From the NCBI GenBank assembly GCA_937899365.1, contig CALBPH010000080.1:1-5190 (forward strand): 5,190 nucleotides of DNA, given 5' to 3'. The notes under the pieces are model-generated. The model was not told the DNA's origin and made no database searches. It worked only from the letters and a program-made list of their open reading frames with translations. This stretch comes from an uncultured Leptolyngbya sp. (GTDB lineage: Bacteria > Cyanobacteriota > Cyanobacteriia > Phormidesmidales > Phormidesmidaceae). Numbering within the stretch: position 1 is the stretch's first letter; each line of letters begins with the position of its first letter. The position numbers were made by a program, and so were the translations under genes. This document shows positions 1 through 5,190 of this stretch, in pieces.

Positions 1-2217
1 CTGTTGCTCATCCATGCGGGTGGGTGGGCAAATCCACAAACGCCCCTTGACTGTACCTGCTCCTTCGAGCACTTTAGCTGAGGCGCGATAGTGCCCAATG
101 TTGGTCATACAAGAACCAATAAACACCTCATCAACTTTTTCATCAACCACATCTGAGAGAGTTTTGATGTTATCGGGGTCGTTGGGGGCGGCTACTAGGG
201 GTTCCTTAATGTCGTTCAGGTCAATTTCAATGATGTCAGCATACTCAGCATCATCGTCTGCCGACATTAAGCTAGGCTTTGCTAACCAGTCTTCCATAGC
301 CGCAATCCGTCGCGCCAGGGTGCGGGCATCGGCATAGCCCCGCGCGATCATGTTTTTCATAAGGGCCACGTTGGAACTGAGATATTCTGCTACGGTCTCT
401 TCGCTCAGCTTAATGGTACAGCCCGCTGCAGAACGCTCTGCTGTAGCATCGGTTAGCTCAAACGCCTGCTCTAGCTTTAGATCGGGTAACCCTTCCATTT
501 CAATGATGCGACCAGAGAAGACATTTTTCTTATTTTTCTTCTCAACGGTCAGGAGGCCTTTTTGAATGGCAACATAGGGAATGGCATTAACGATGTCTCG
601 CAGGGTAATGCCGGGCTGTAGTTCTCCTTTAAAGCGCACCAGCACCGATTCGGGCATATCCAGCGGCATTGCCCCGATGGCGGCCGCAAACGCAACTAGA
701 CCAGAGCCTGCTGGGAAAGAGATGCCCAAGGGAAAACGGGTATGGGAGTCACCGCCGGTGCCGACAGTATCGGGCATTAGCATGCGGTTAAGCCAGGAGT
801 GGATAATGCCGTCACCCGGCTGTAGGGCGACGCCACCGCGCGAGGAGAAAAAGTCCGGCAAAGTGGCATGGGTTTCCACATCCACTGGTTTGGGATAGGC
901 GGCTGTATGGCAGAAGGTTTGCAGTACCAGACCGGCACTAAAGCCGAGACAGGCGAGTTCCTTCATTTCGTCGCGGGTCATGGGGCCAGTGGTGTCCTGG
1001 GAACCGACGGTAGTCATGAGGGGCTCACAGGACATACCAGGACGAACACCGGGCAGACCACAGGCTTTACCCACCATTTTTTGAGCGAGGGTATATCCTT
1101 TGCCCGTATCGGTTGGGATGGTAGGACGCACAAATACATCACTGGGGTCTAACCCCAGGGCCGCTCGAGTTTTATCGGTCAGCGCCCGACCAATCATTAG
1201 GGGAATGCGACCGCCGGCACGAACTTCATCCAGTAGGGTGTCGGGGGTGAGGCTAAAGGTGGAAATGACGGCACCGTCTTTAGTAATTTCACCCTTATTG
1301 ATGTGGACAGTGATGACGGCGCCAGTGTTTAGCTGGGAGACATCACACTCATTGGGCAGTGCGCCCGAATCTTCGGCTGTATTAAAGAAAATCGGGGCAA
1401 TCTTGCCCCCTAAGATGTAGCCACCCGTGCGTTTATTAGGCACGTGGGGGATGTCCTCGCCCAGATGCCAGATGACGGAGTTCATGGCGGATTTACGGGA
1501 GGAGCCGGTGCCGACCACGTCGCCCACATAGGCAACCGGATGCCCTTTAGTTTTCAGTTCGGCAATGGTTTCCAGCGCATTGGGCATGCTGGACTCTAGC
1601 ATTACCAGACCGTGTAGGGGAATGTCTGGACGGCTAGTGGCGTGGGGGGCTGGGGATAGATCGTCGGTATTCGTTTCGCCCGGCACCTTAAAGACGGTGA
1701 TGGTGACGCTGTCGGGTACTTCGGGTTTGCTGGTAAACCATTCAGCGGCCGCCCAGGCGTCTACTACCTGGTGGGCATAGTCGCTGCCTTTGTTTTTACT
1801 TTTGGCCAGTTCGAGGACGTCATTAAAGGCGTCGTATACCAGCAGCGTTTTTTTCAGGGCGTCGGTGGCGGCTTGGGCGATGTCTGGCTGATCGGAGCTG
1901 AGCAGATCTACCAGGGATTGTACGTTGTAGCCGCCGAGCATAGTGCCGAGGAGATGCACCGCTTTGAGGGGAGGGACTAAGGGGCTGGTGACTTCGCCTT
2001 TGGCAAGGGCGGTTAGAAAGGATGCTTTTACATAGGAGGCTTGATCAACGCCGGGGGGGATGCGATCGCAAAGCAACTCCATCAAAAAGTCAGCTTCACC
2101 CTCGGGTGGTTTTTTCAGCAGCTCACATAGACTGGCAGTCTGCTCAGCATTCAGTGGTAGCGGAGGAATACCTAAGGCTGCTCTCTCGTCAAAGTGCTTG
2201 CGATATAACTCCAGCAT
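1..2217 (-). CDS. acnB: Aconitate hydratase B / 2-methylisocitrate dehydratase, N-terminal 739 residues (3' end beyond window)
   Basis: AcnB is a cytosolic [4Fe-4S] enzyme of the TCA cycle that interconverts citrate and isocitrate via cis-aconitate; the family can also hydrate 2-methyl-cis-aconitate. Reading the minus strand from 2217 gives an uninterrupted frame to position 1 that matches remembered E. coli AcnB almost throughout. The N-terminal HEAT-like domain (about residues 1-160) begins MLELYRKHFDERAALG. The swivel domain follows, with GETNTDDLSPAP (180-191) and VGTGSSRKSA (235-244). The catalytic domains contain GSQDTTGPMTRDE (405-417), FCHTAAYPKP (435-444), GTGGDSHTRFP (486-496) and ERSAAGCTIKL (594-604). 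Cys703 in GSCMTN is the first cluster ligand (E. coli Cys710). The other two ligands, expected in a CxxC near the C-terminus, lie off the left edge, with roughly 120-130 residues missing. The start is secure: the preceding in-frame codon is a TAG (2220-2218). No Shine-Dalgarno is visible. Compared with E. coli, the loop near residues 205-222 is shorter. Confidence 0.97.
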   Translation of the reverse strand, partial: MLELYRKHFDERAALGIPPLPLNAEQTASLCELLKKPPEGEADFLMELLCDRIPPGVDQASYVKASFLTALAKGEVTSPLVPPLKAVHLLGTMLGGYNVQSLVDLLSSDQPDIAQAATDALKKTLLVYDAFNDVLELAKSKNKGSDYAHQVVDAWAAAEWFTSKPEVPDSVTITVFKVPGETNTDDLSPAPHATSRPDIPLHGLVMLESSMPNALETIAELKTKGHPVAYVGDVVGTGSSRKSAMNSVIWHLGEDIPHVPNKRTGGYILGGKIAPIFFNTAEDSGALPNECDVSQLNTGAVITVHINKGEITKDGAVISTFSLTPDTLLDEVRAGGRIPLMIGRALTDKTRAALGLDPSDVFVRPTIPTDTGKGYTLAQKMVGKACGLPGVRPGMSCEPLMTTVGSQDTTGPMTRDEMKELACLGFSAGLVLQTFCHTAAYPKPVDVETHATLPDFFSSRGGVALQPGDGIIHSWLNRMLMPDTVGTGGDSHTRFPLGISFPAGSGLVAFAAAIGAMPLDMPESVLVRFKGELQPGITLRDIVNAIPYVAIQKGLLTVEKKNKKNVFSGRIIEMEGLPDLKLEQAFELTDATAERSAAGCTIKLSEETVAEYLSSNVALMKNMIARGYADARTLARRIAAMEDWLAKPSLMSADDDAEYADIIEIDLNDIKEPLVAAPNDPDNIKTLSDVVDEKVDEVFIGSCMTNIGHYRASAKVLEGAGTVKGRLWICPPTRMDEQQ
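2062..2069. repeat. HIP1 octamer palindrome
   Basis: This is a perfect GCGATCGC. The octamer is known as the highly iterated palindrome of many cyanobacterial genomes. It lies inside the acnB coding region, within Cys-Asp-Arg-Ile codons near residues 50-53. It is the only perfect copy I see in the window, so it supports rather than proves a cyanobacterial origin. Confidence 0.8.
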
Positions 2218-2397
2218 CTAAACCCAAGAATTAGTTTTTGGATGTTAATTCTATAACTAAAATCCACTATTCATCTATAGGGTTGGACACCTTTTCAAAA
2301 AAATCAGTCCAGACTAAACATCTGCATCCATTTGACGCTCAGCGCTAGAAAAATATGCAACACATCCTGAGGAATCGTATTAATAATTAACAAAAGT
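2218..2397 (-). promoter_or_regulatory. acnB upstream leader and presumed promoter region
   Basis: About 180 bp, AT-rich, lie between the upstream terminator and the acnB start. The acnB promoter must lie here if the terminator at 2398-2434 works. The best -10-like element on the minus strand is TATAGAAT (2255-2248), which would give a leader of about 20-25 nt, but it has no convincing -35 at the proper distance. I found no GTA-N8-TAC NtcA-type site. The region is assigned by position; no particular promoter is claimed. Confidence 0.4.
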
Positions 2398-2434
2398 AAA
2401 AGGGGCTGGTATGAATTTACTGCCAGCCCCTTTT
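2398..2434 (-). terminator. Rho-independent terminator after the MscS-family gene
   Basis: A perfect 12-bp inverted repeat has arms AAAAGGGGCTGG (2398-2409) and CCAGCCCCTTTT (2423-2434) around a 13-nt loop. Read on the minus strand, the GC-rich core is followed by a TTTT run that is part of the arm, then ACTTTTG. It lies about 60 nt after the channel gene's stop codon and before the acnB leader, so it should separate the two co-oriented genes. Because the stem is symmetrical with A/T ends, it could also stop transcription from the other side. Confidence 0.85.
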
Positions 2435-2494
2435 CGTTATTTTTAATGTTGTTTGCAATCAACGGGCTTGTACAAAACAAAAAAGTTCAGTTTT

Positions 2495-3316
2495 TTAAGC
2501 CGCCTGTTGATGCACGGTAAAGTGCTGCGCAGGAGCTGGGAATCCAGCTTGACCAAAGCCATCACGAATGACCTTGTTGGTATCAAAGTAAACCTGCCAG
2601 TAATCGTTGTTATTGCAGTAAGGACGTACGGCCAATACAGGGCCCATGGGAGTGAACTCTAAAATCTCCACATCGGGAGCAGGCTCACTCATCACATTGG
2701 GAATGGCTGCTAGTCGTTCCTTAAGCAAAGATATAGCCTGGCTTGGTTCTACCGTGTTGTCTAGCTGTGCCACTAGATCGACACGACGATAGGGATTGGT
2801 GGTGAAGTTTTGGATAGTATCCGAGAAAATGGTGTTGTTACCCACAATCGTCATCACATTGTCCATGGTGGTGATTTTGGTAACAAACAAACCAACCTCT
2901 TCAACAGTACCGGTTATACCAGCAGCCGTAATAAAGTCGCCAACCTTGAAGGGACGAAGAACAACCAAGAAAGCCCCAGCAGCAAAATGAGCTAATAATC
3001 CACTCCAAGCAGCCCCAATAGCTAAACCAGCTGCTGCTAAAATCGCCGCGAATGACGTGGTCTCAATGCCTAGAAACCCTAGGATAGCGACAACTAAAAT
3101 AACATTTAGCAACACTCCAAGGGTGGATTTGAGATAGATGATCAGCGTTGGATCAATAGTGGTGTTTTTGAGGCTCCGCGTCACCAGCCCCATGGCGAAT
3201 TTAATCAGCCAACGACCAATGATCCAAAAAAGGATTGCTCCAATGAGCTGGAGACCAACGGAGATCAGAATGCTAGTTGCGTTACTGGCTATGTTTGTGA
3301 GAAATGCTTCATTCAT
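2495..3316 (-). CDS. Small-conductance mechanosensitive channel, MscS family (273 aa)
   Basis: This is an inner-membrane channel that should form a homoheptamer and release small solutes when membrane tension rises after osmotic downshift. Its 273 residues are close to E. coli MscS (286), so it is the minimal three-helix type. Predicted TM1 is about residues 15-38, TM2 66-83, and the pore helix TM3 about 87-118 with AAAGLAIGAAWSGLLAHFAAG. The family signature RPFKVGDFI (121-129) follows, then the beta domain with GITGTVEEVGLF and VGNNTIFSDTIQNF, then PYRR (175-178) and the C-terminal alpha/beta domain with AVRPYCNNNDYWQVYFDTN. The frame stays open back to a TTG at 3478, but ATG 3316 is preferred because GGAAGA (3328-3323) sits 6 nt upstream and homology begins just after it; the extra 54 codons look non-coding. 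The pore helix departs from E. coli MscS at several gate positions. The gene is followed by its own terminator. Ion preference and threshold cannot be read from sequence. Confidence 0.93.
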   Translation of the reverse strand: MNEAFLTNIASNATSILISVGLQLIGAILFWIIGRWLIKFAMGLVTRSLKNTTIDPTLIIYLKSTLGVLLNVILVVAILGFLGIETTSFAAILAAAGLAIGAAWSGLLAHFAAGAFLVVLRPFKVGDFITAAGITGTVEEVGLFVTKITTMDNVMTIVGNNTIFSDTIQNFTTNPYRRVDLVAQLDNTVEPSQAISLLKERLAAIPNVMSEPAPDVEILEFTPMGPVLAVRPYCNNNDYWQVYFDTNKVIRDGFGQAGFPAPAQHFTVHQQAA

Positions 3317-3322
3317 TGTGAT

Positions 3323-3328
3323 TCTTCC
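3323..3328 (-). promoter_or_regulatory. Ribosome binding site deciding the channel start
   Basis: Minus-strand GGAAGA lies 6 nt before ATG 3316. It is a moderate Shine-Dalgarno match. The alternative TTG start 54 codons upstream has only a distant AGAGGAAG, about 17 nt away, so this site favours the short form. A weak -10-like TATAAG at 3350-3345 would leave a leader of roughly 20 nt, but no good -35 accompanies it. Confidence 0.6.
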
Positions 3329-3422
3329 AGCCAAAAAGTTGCATCTTATAGCTTGGCGCACATAGTTAAGGCCGTATATGATCCGTGCAAGCTTTTGGTG
3401 GCAACGGCTATGTACGCAGTAA

Positions 3423-3446
3423 GCTACTAAATATGCATTTAGCAGC
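3423..3446. repeat. Inverted repeat in the divergent promoter region
   Basis: Arms GCTACTAAAT (3423-3432) and ATTTAGCAGC (3437-3446) pair at 9 of 10 positions around a 4-nt ATGC centre. It lies about 107 bp upstream of the channel ATG and 136 bp before the plus-strand gene. It could be an operator for a dimeric regulator or a small cruciform. With no T-run on either side it does not look like a terminator. Its function is unknown. Confidence 0.55.
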
Positions 3447-3581
3447 CTGCTATAAGGCGAGATTACAATAGTGGCCAAAAGAGTAGGATTCTTCCTCTAA
3501 AACACTTAATCTTTCCAGCTGTTCAATGTCCTTTTTTGTCTGTTATTCGTCAATATCGGATGAATTAGATAGATAAGGGTG

Positions 3582-3965
3582 ATGTCAGACTTTTATCCTG
3601 TGAAACCATCTTCACCCGACTATTTATTGCGTTTGCGGTTATATCTCAACCTTGTTCCCGTTTTGGGGATACCTGCGTCACTGTGGACTTTGTACGCCGA
3701 TCCTAACCGACCTGACCTGCGGCTCAAACAAGTGAGTCGTCTAGCGATTGTCCTGGGGATGGGGTGGCTATTGGCAACCGTATTGCTCAGTGCCGGTGCC
3801 CACAGCGAATTTTCTCAGATGGCCACATTACGGTTTTGGGTCGCCAGCAGCTTTGTCGGCAGCGGTTACTTCATGACAAATCTTTGGCTAATGCTGCGAG
3901 TATCTAGGGGGCACTCGACTAAGCTACCGGGCATCACTCGTTTGAGTCGGCGCTTGCCAGACTAA
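3582..3965 (+). CDS. Uncharacterised small multi-pass membrane protein (127 aa)
   Basis: I cannot name this family. The protein has two to three hydrophobic segments at about residues 21-38 (LNLVPVLGIPASLWTLY), 53-72 (RLAIVLGMGWLLATVLLSAG) and 84-106 (RFWVASSFVGSGYFMTNLWL). A charged linker with DLRLKQVSR joins the first two, and a strongly basic tail (RVSRGHSTKLPGITRLSRR) should be cytoplasmic by the positive-inside rule. There is no cleavable signal peptide, cysteine pair or catalytic motif. Starts are limited by an in-frame TAG at 3570-3572 to GTG 3579 or the adjacent ATG 3582; I chose ATG. AAGGG (3575-3579) is purine-rich but unusually close to it. Coding character is supported by codon-like composition and clean membrane segments. 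The next gene downstream, an LCP-family transferase 355 bp away on the same strand, hints at an envelope role, but this is inference from position only. Confidence 0.72.
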   Translation: MSDFYPVKPSSPDYLLRLRLYLNLVPVLGIPASLWTLYADPNRPDLRLKQVSRLAIVLGMGWLLATVLLSAGAHSEFSQMATLRFWVASSFVGSGYFMTNLWLMLRVSRGHSTKLPGITRLSRRLPD

Positions 3966-3972
3966 TGTTTCG

Positions 3973-4001
3973 TTTTGAAAAGATCCGTCTTTTCCTCAAA
4001 A
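3973..4001 (+). terminator. Weak hairpin just after the small membrane protein gene
   Basis: TTTTGA (3973-3978) can pair with TCAAAA (3996-4001), and AAAGA (3979-3983) with TCTTT (3988-3992), around a TCCG loop with a 3-nt bulge. The stem is AT-rich and is not followed by a T-run on the plus strand. It is at best a weak terminator or RNA 3'-end structure, beginning 8 nt after the stop codon. Confidence 0.3.
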
Positions 4002-4127
4002 TATTGCTACCATGCTGCTAAAAATTGATAAGCCTGGGCAGCTCTAGGGTCAATAGCTCCATGCGGCGGGTTTAGAGGATTTCTGCTGCTGCGCCATCAT
4101 TCTCAGACTTTTAGGAGTTGCCCATTG

Positions 4128-4141
4128 CCTCTGACCAGAGG
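4128..4141. repeat. Perfect short inverted repeat
   Basis: CCTCTG and CAGAGG flank a 2-nt AC centre, giving a 14-bp near-palindrome in the non-coding gap. The spacing suits a DNA-binding dimer better than a stable RNA hairpin, although an extended pairing with GCC/GGC is possible with one bulge. The function is unknown. Confidence 0.45.
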
Positions 4142-4163
4142 GCTACCGTTCTGTAGTAATGGG

Positions 4164-4213
4164 CTTTATCCTTAGCAATCGCACTAAGCTTTATCCTTAG
4201 CGGTCGCACCAAG
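4164..4213. repeat. Tandem duplication of a 25-bp unit
   Basis: Two abutting units, 4164-4188 and 4189-4213, are identical at 22 of 25 positions. Both start CTTTATCCTTAGC, followed by AATCGCACTAAG in the first and GGTCGCACCAAG in the second; all three differences are transitions. A third unit may begin at 4214 (TTTAT) but fades at once. The unit length is not a multiple of three. The centres AATCGC and GGTCGC resemble one side of HIP1 but are not copies of it. The array lies about 110-155 bp before the LCP start. Confidence 0.75.
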
Positions 4214-4309
4214 TTTATGGGGTGAGCAGCTATTTAGGGCCAATAGTCGCTACACTAACGTCTACATAATTTTTCATCGTCTCAACGTTTTTAGCCAATA
4301 TCCAGGTTC

Positions 4310-4314
4310 GAGGT
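4310..4314 (+). promoter_or_regulatory. Ribosome binding site favouring the GTG start of the LCP gene
   Basis: GAGGT lies 6 nt before GTG 4321. The next candidate, ATG 4327, would have a 12-nt gap, which is too long to be preferred. No other start is available before the in-frame TAA at 4267-4269. Confidence 0.6.
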
Positions 4315-4320
4315 CATTCT

Positions 4321-5190
4321 GTGTCCATGCCACACCGTAGCAAGCCGTCAGCCAAGCAGCCGAAGAAAGCCAACGCCACCCAATCGCGTCCGGGGCGAAG
4401 TTGGCTGGGAGTGCCTAAATGGGCCTGGATTACGGTAGCTCTGGCCAGTGTGGCCACGATTTCGGCGGGTACGGGGGCGTTGCTGGCTGTTTCCATGAAC
4501 AGTAAGCCGTTACTGCAAAGCCAGCTTTCACCTGAGGAAGCGGCTGTGTTTAGCGAGGGGGACCCTATTCTCTCAAACAGCAGTTTGCGCTTGCCTCGTC
4601 TGACTAGACCGGTCAATATTTTGGTGCTAGGGGTCAAGGTGCTGACCTCCGATGTGGATGGCTCTGTTCCGGGGGCCGACGACTTGGGCTACCATGCCCT
4701 GGTCAACTCATTTGAAGGTCTGTCGGACACCATGTTGCTGCTGCGGTTTAATCCGCGGACGGGGCAGCTGGTGGTGATGTCGGTGCCACGGGATACCCGA
4801 GCCCTGGTCAATGGTTCCTTGACTAAAATTAATGAGGCGAATCTGGACGGTGGCCCCGCGATGACAGCCGAGTCCCTCAGTGATTTGTTGGGAGGCGTTG
4901 CCATCGATCGCTACGTTCGCATCAATGTGCAGGGGGTGGAAAAGTTAATTGATGCCCTGGGTGGGGTAACGGTTAACGTCCCTAAGGATATGAAATATCA
5001 GGACGATAGCCAGCATCTATATATCAACCTAAAAGCGGGTCGCCAAACCTTAGATGGCGATCAGGCACTTCAGTTTCTCCGATTTCGCTACGACGACAAT
5101 GGCGATATTGGTCGGGTGCAGCGACAGCAGACCATGATGCGGGCGGTAATTGAGCAAACTTTAAACCCTGCTACCATCTCCCGGCTGCCT
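4321..5190 (+). CDS. LytR-CpsA-Psr (LCP) family glycopolymer transferase, N-terminal 290 residues (3' end beyond window)
   Basis: LCP proteins are membrane-anchored enzymes on the outer face of the cytoplasmic membrane. They move glycopolymers from polyprenyl-pyrophosphate carriers to peptidoglycan or other envelope acceptors; older names call them transcriptional attenuators. The basic N-terminal tail (about residues 4-33) and single TM segment (about 34-57) give an N-in topology. The catalytic domain starts at NILVLG (99-104). Recognisable family blocks are LSDTMLLLRFNP (134-145), SVPRDTR (154-160), KINEAN (169-174), VAIDRYVRINV (193-203), GGVTVNVPKDM (214-224), LKAGRQTLDGDQALQFLRFR (237-256) and DIGRVQRQQ (262-270), with the arginines expected to bind the pyrophosphate. 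A long loop (about 105-133, GADDLGYHALVNSFEG) matches the style of cyanobacterial members. GTG is chosen over ATG 4327 from the ribosome binding site. The C-terminus is cut by the window edge. The glycopolymer and acceptor cannot be inferred. Confidence 0.93.
   Translation, partial: MSMPHRSKPSAKQPKKANATQSRPGRSWLGVPKWAWITVALASVATISAGTGALLAVSMNSKPLLQSQLSPEEAAVFSEGDPILSNSSLRLPRLTRPVNILVLGVKVLTSDVDGSVPGADDLGYHALVNSFEGLSDTMLLLRFNPRTGQLVVMSVPRDTRALVNGSLTKINEANLDGGPAMTAESLSDLLGGVAIDRYVRINVQGVEKLIDALGGVTVNVPKDMKYQDDSQHLYINLKAGRQTLDGDQALQFLRFRYDDNGDIGRVQRQQTMMRAVIEQTLNPATISRLP

Larger units (their letters stand above)
3317..3581. promoter_or_regulatory. Divergent intergenic region between the channel gene and the small membrane protein gene
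   Basis: These 265 bp separate two genes transcribed away from each other, so both promoters should lie here. I see no consensus sigma-70 promoter for either. The plus-strand side is AT-rich with a TTGTCT (3536-3541), but a weak -10 follows it. The region holds one clear inverted repeat (listed separately). The open frame continuing from the channel gene through part of this region starts only with TTG and shows no family resemblance. Confidence 0.5.
4038..4246. repeat. Spaced imperfect direct repeat pair (4038-4056 and 4226-4246)
   Basis: The left copy reads GCAGCT-CTAGGG-TCAATAG and the right copy GCAGCT-ATTTAGGG-CCAATAG. They share 17 bases with a 2-nt gap and two substitutions. They bracket about 170 bp that contains both the inverted repeat and the tandem 25-bp units. 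This may be a decayed duplication or a pair of protein-binding sites; chance similarity is not excluded. Confidence 0.45.
3966..4320. other. 355-bp non-coding, repeat-rich gap before the LCP gene
   Basis: I find no convincing gene on either strand. An 18-codon frame begins in a TAATG overlap with the preceding stop (3965-4021), but nothing supports it. The gap contains a weak hairpin, a spaced direct repeat, a short perfect inverted repeat and a tandem 25-bp duplication, listed separately. The promoter of the LCP gene should be here. The best -10-like element is CATAAT (4265-4270), about 50 nt before the start, but without a recognisable -35. Confidence 0.6.

Noticed and set aside
98..2234. 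Several plus-strand open frames of 69-106 codons.
   Set aside because: All but the last few bases of these lie over the acnB coding region, which has strong family identity on the minus strand. Their products are serine- and arginine-rich antisense translations without domains.
2379..2393. GTA-spacer-TAC-like sequence (minus strand GTTAATTATTAATAC) as a possible NtcA site before acnB.
   Set aside because: The first half is GTT rather than GTA and the spacer is 9 rather than 8, so it does not fit the consensus.
2453..3365. Plus-strand frames of 61-75 codons.
   Set aside because: They are antisense to the MscS-family gene and its leader and show no protein-like features.
3317..3478. A 54-codon N-terminal extension of the channel protein in the same frame.
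   Set aside because: It starts with TTG, lacks a well-placed ribosome binding site and has no family resemblance. ATG 3316 has GGAAGA at good spacing and gives a normal MscS length.
4164..4213. CRISPR array or start of one.
   Set aside because: The units are directly abutting with no spacers, only two copies exist, and there are no cas genes in the window.
3966..4320. Insertion-sequence remnant.
   Set aside because: There is no transposase-like frame, no matched terminal inverted repeats and no convincing target-site duplication. Only a weak spaced direct repeat is present.
4314..4904. Two minus-strand frames of 107 and 71 codons.
   Set aside because: They overlap the LCP gene, whose motifs are clear on the plus strand. 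They are antisense shadows.

Overview
The window looks like chromosomal DNA from a cyanobacterium. The evidence is a perfect HIP1 octamer (GCGATCGC, 2062-2069), an AcnB-type aconitase, an envelope LytR-CpsA-Psr (LCP) protein with a long inserted loop of the kind I associate with cyanobacteria, and weak or absent Shine-Dalgarno sequences at several starts. A filamentous or Leptolyngbya-like lineage is possible, but the sequence alone does not settle the genus.

Layout. Positions 1-2217 (minus strand) hold the first 739 codons of acnB, the bifunctional aconitate hydratase 2/2-methylisocitrate dehydratase; its C-terminus lies beyond the left edge. A 277-bp gap follows, with the acnB leader and a perfect 12-bp stem terminator (2398-2434). 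Next is a small MscS-type mechanosensitive channel gene on the minus strand (2495-3316). A 265-bp divergent intergenic region (3317-3581) carries a 10-bp-arm inverted repeat. On the plus strand, 3582-3965 encodes a 127-residue multi-pass membrane protein I cannot name. Positions 3966-4320 form a 355-bp non-coding stretch unusually rich in small repeats: a tandem 25-bp duplication, a spaced direct repeat and two hairpins. The window ends with the first 290 codons of an LCP-family glycopolymer transferase gene (4321-5190, plus strand), running off the right edge.

How the parts relate. AcnB is central carbon metabolism (citrate to isocitrate). The channel gene has its own terminator, so it is probably transcribed separately from acnB although both lie on the minus strand. 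The channel, the small membrane protein and the LCP protein are all envelope-associated, but the 355-bp gap and opposed strands argue against one operon. I see no mobile element, CRISPR array, tRNA/rRNA or defence system. The content is mostly ordinary housekeeping; the most unusual material is the repeat cluster before the LCP gene, the altered pore helix of the MscS homologue, and the uncharacterised membrane protein.
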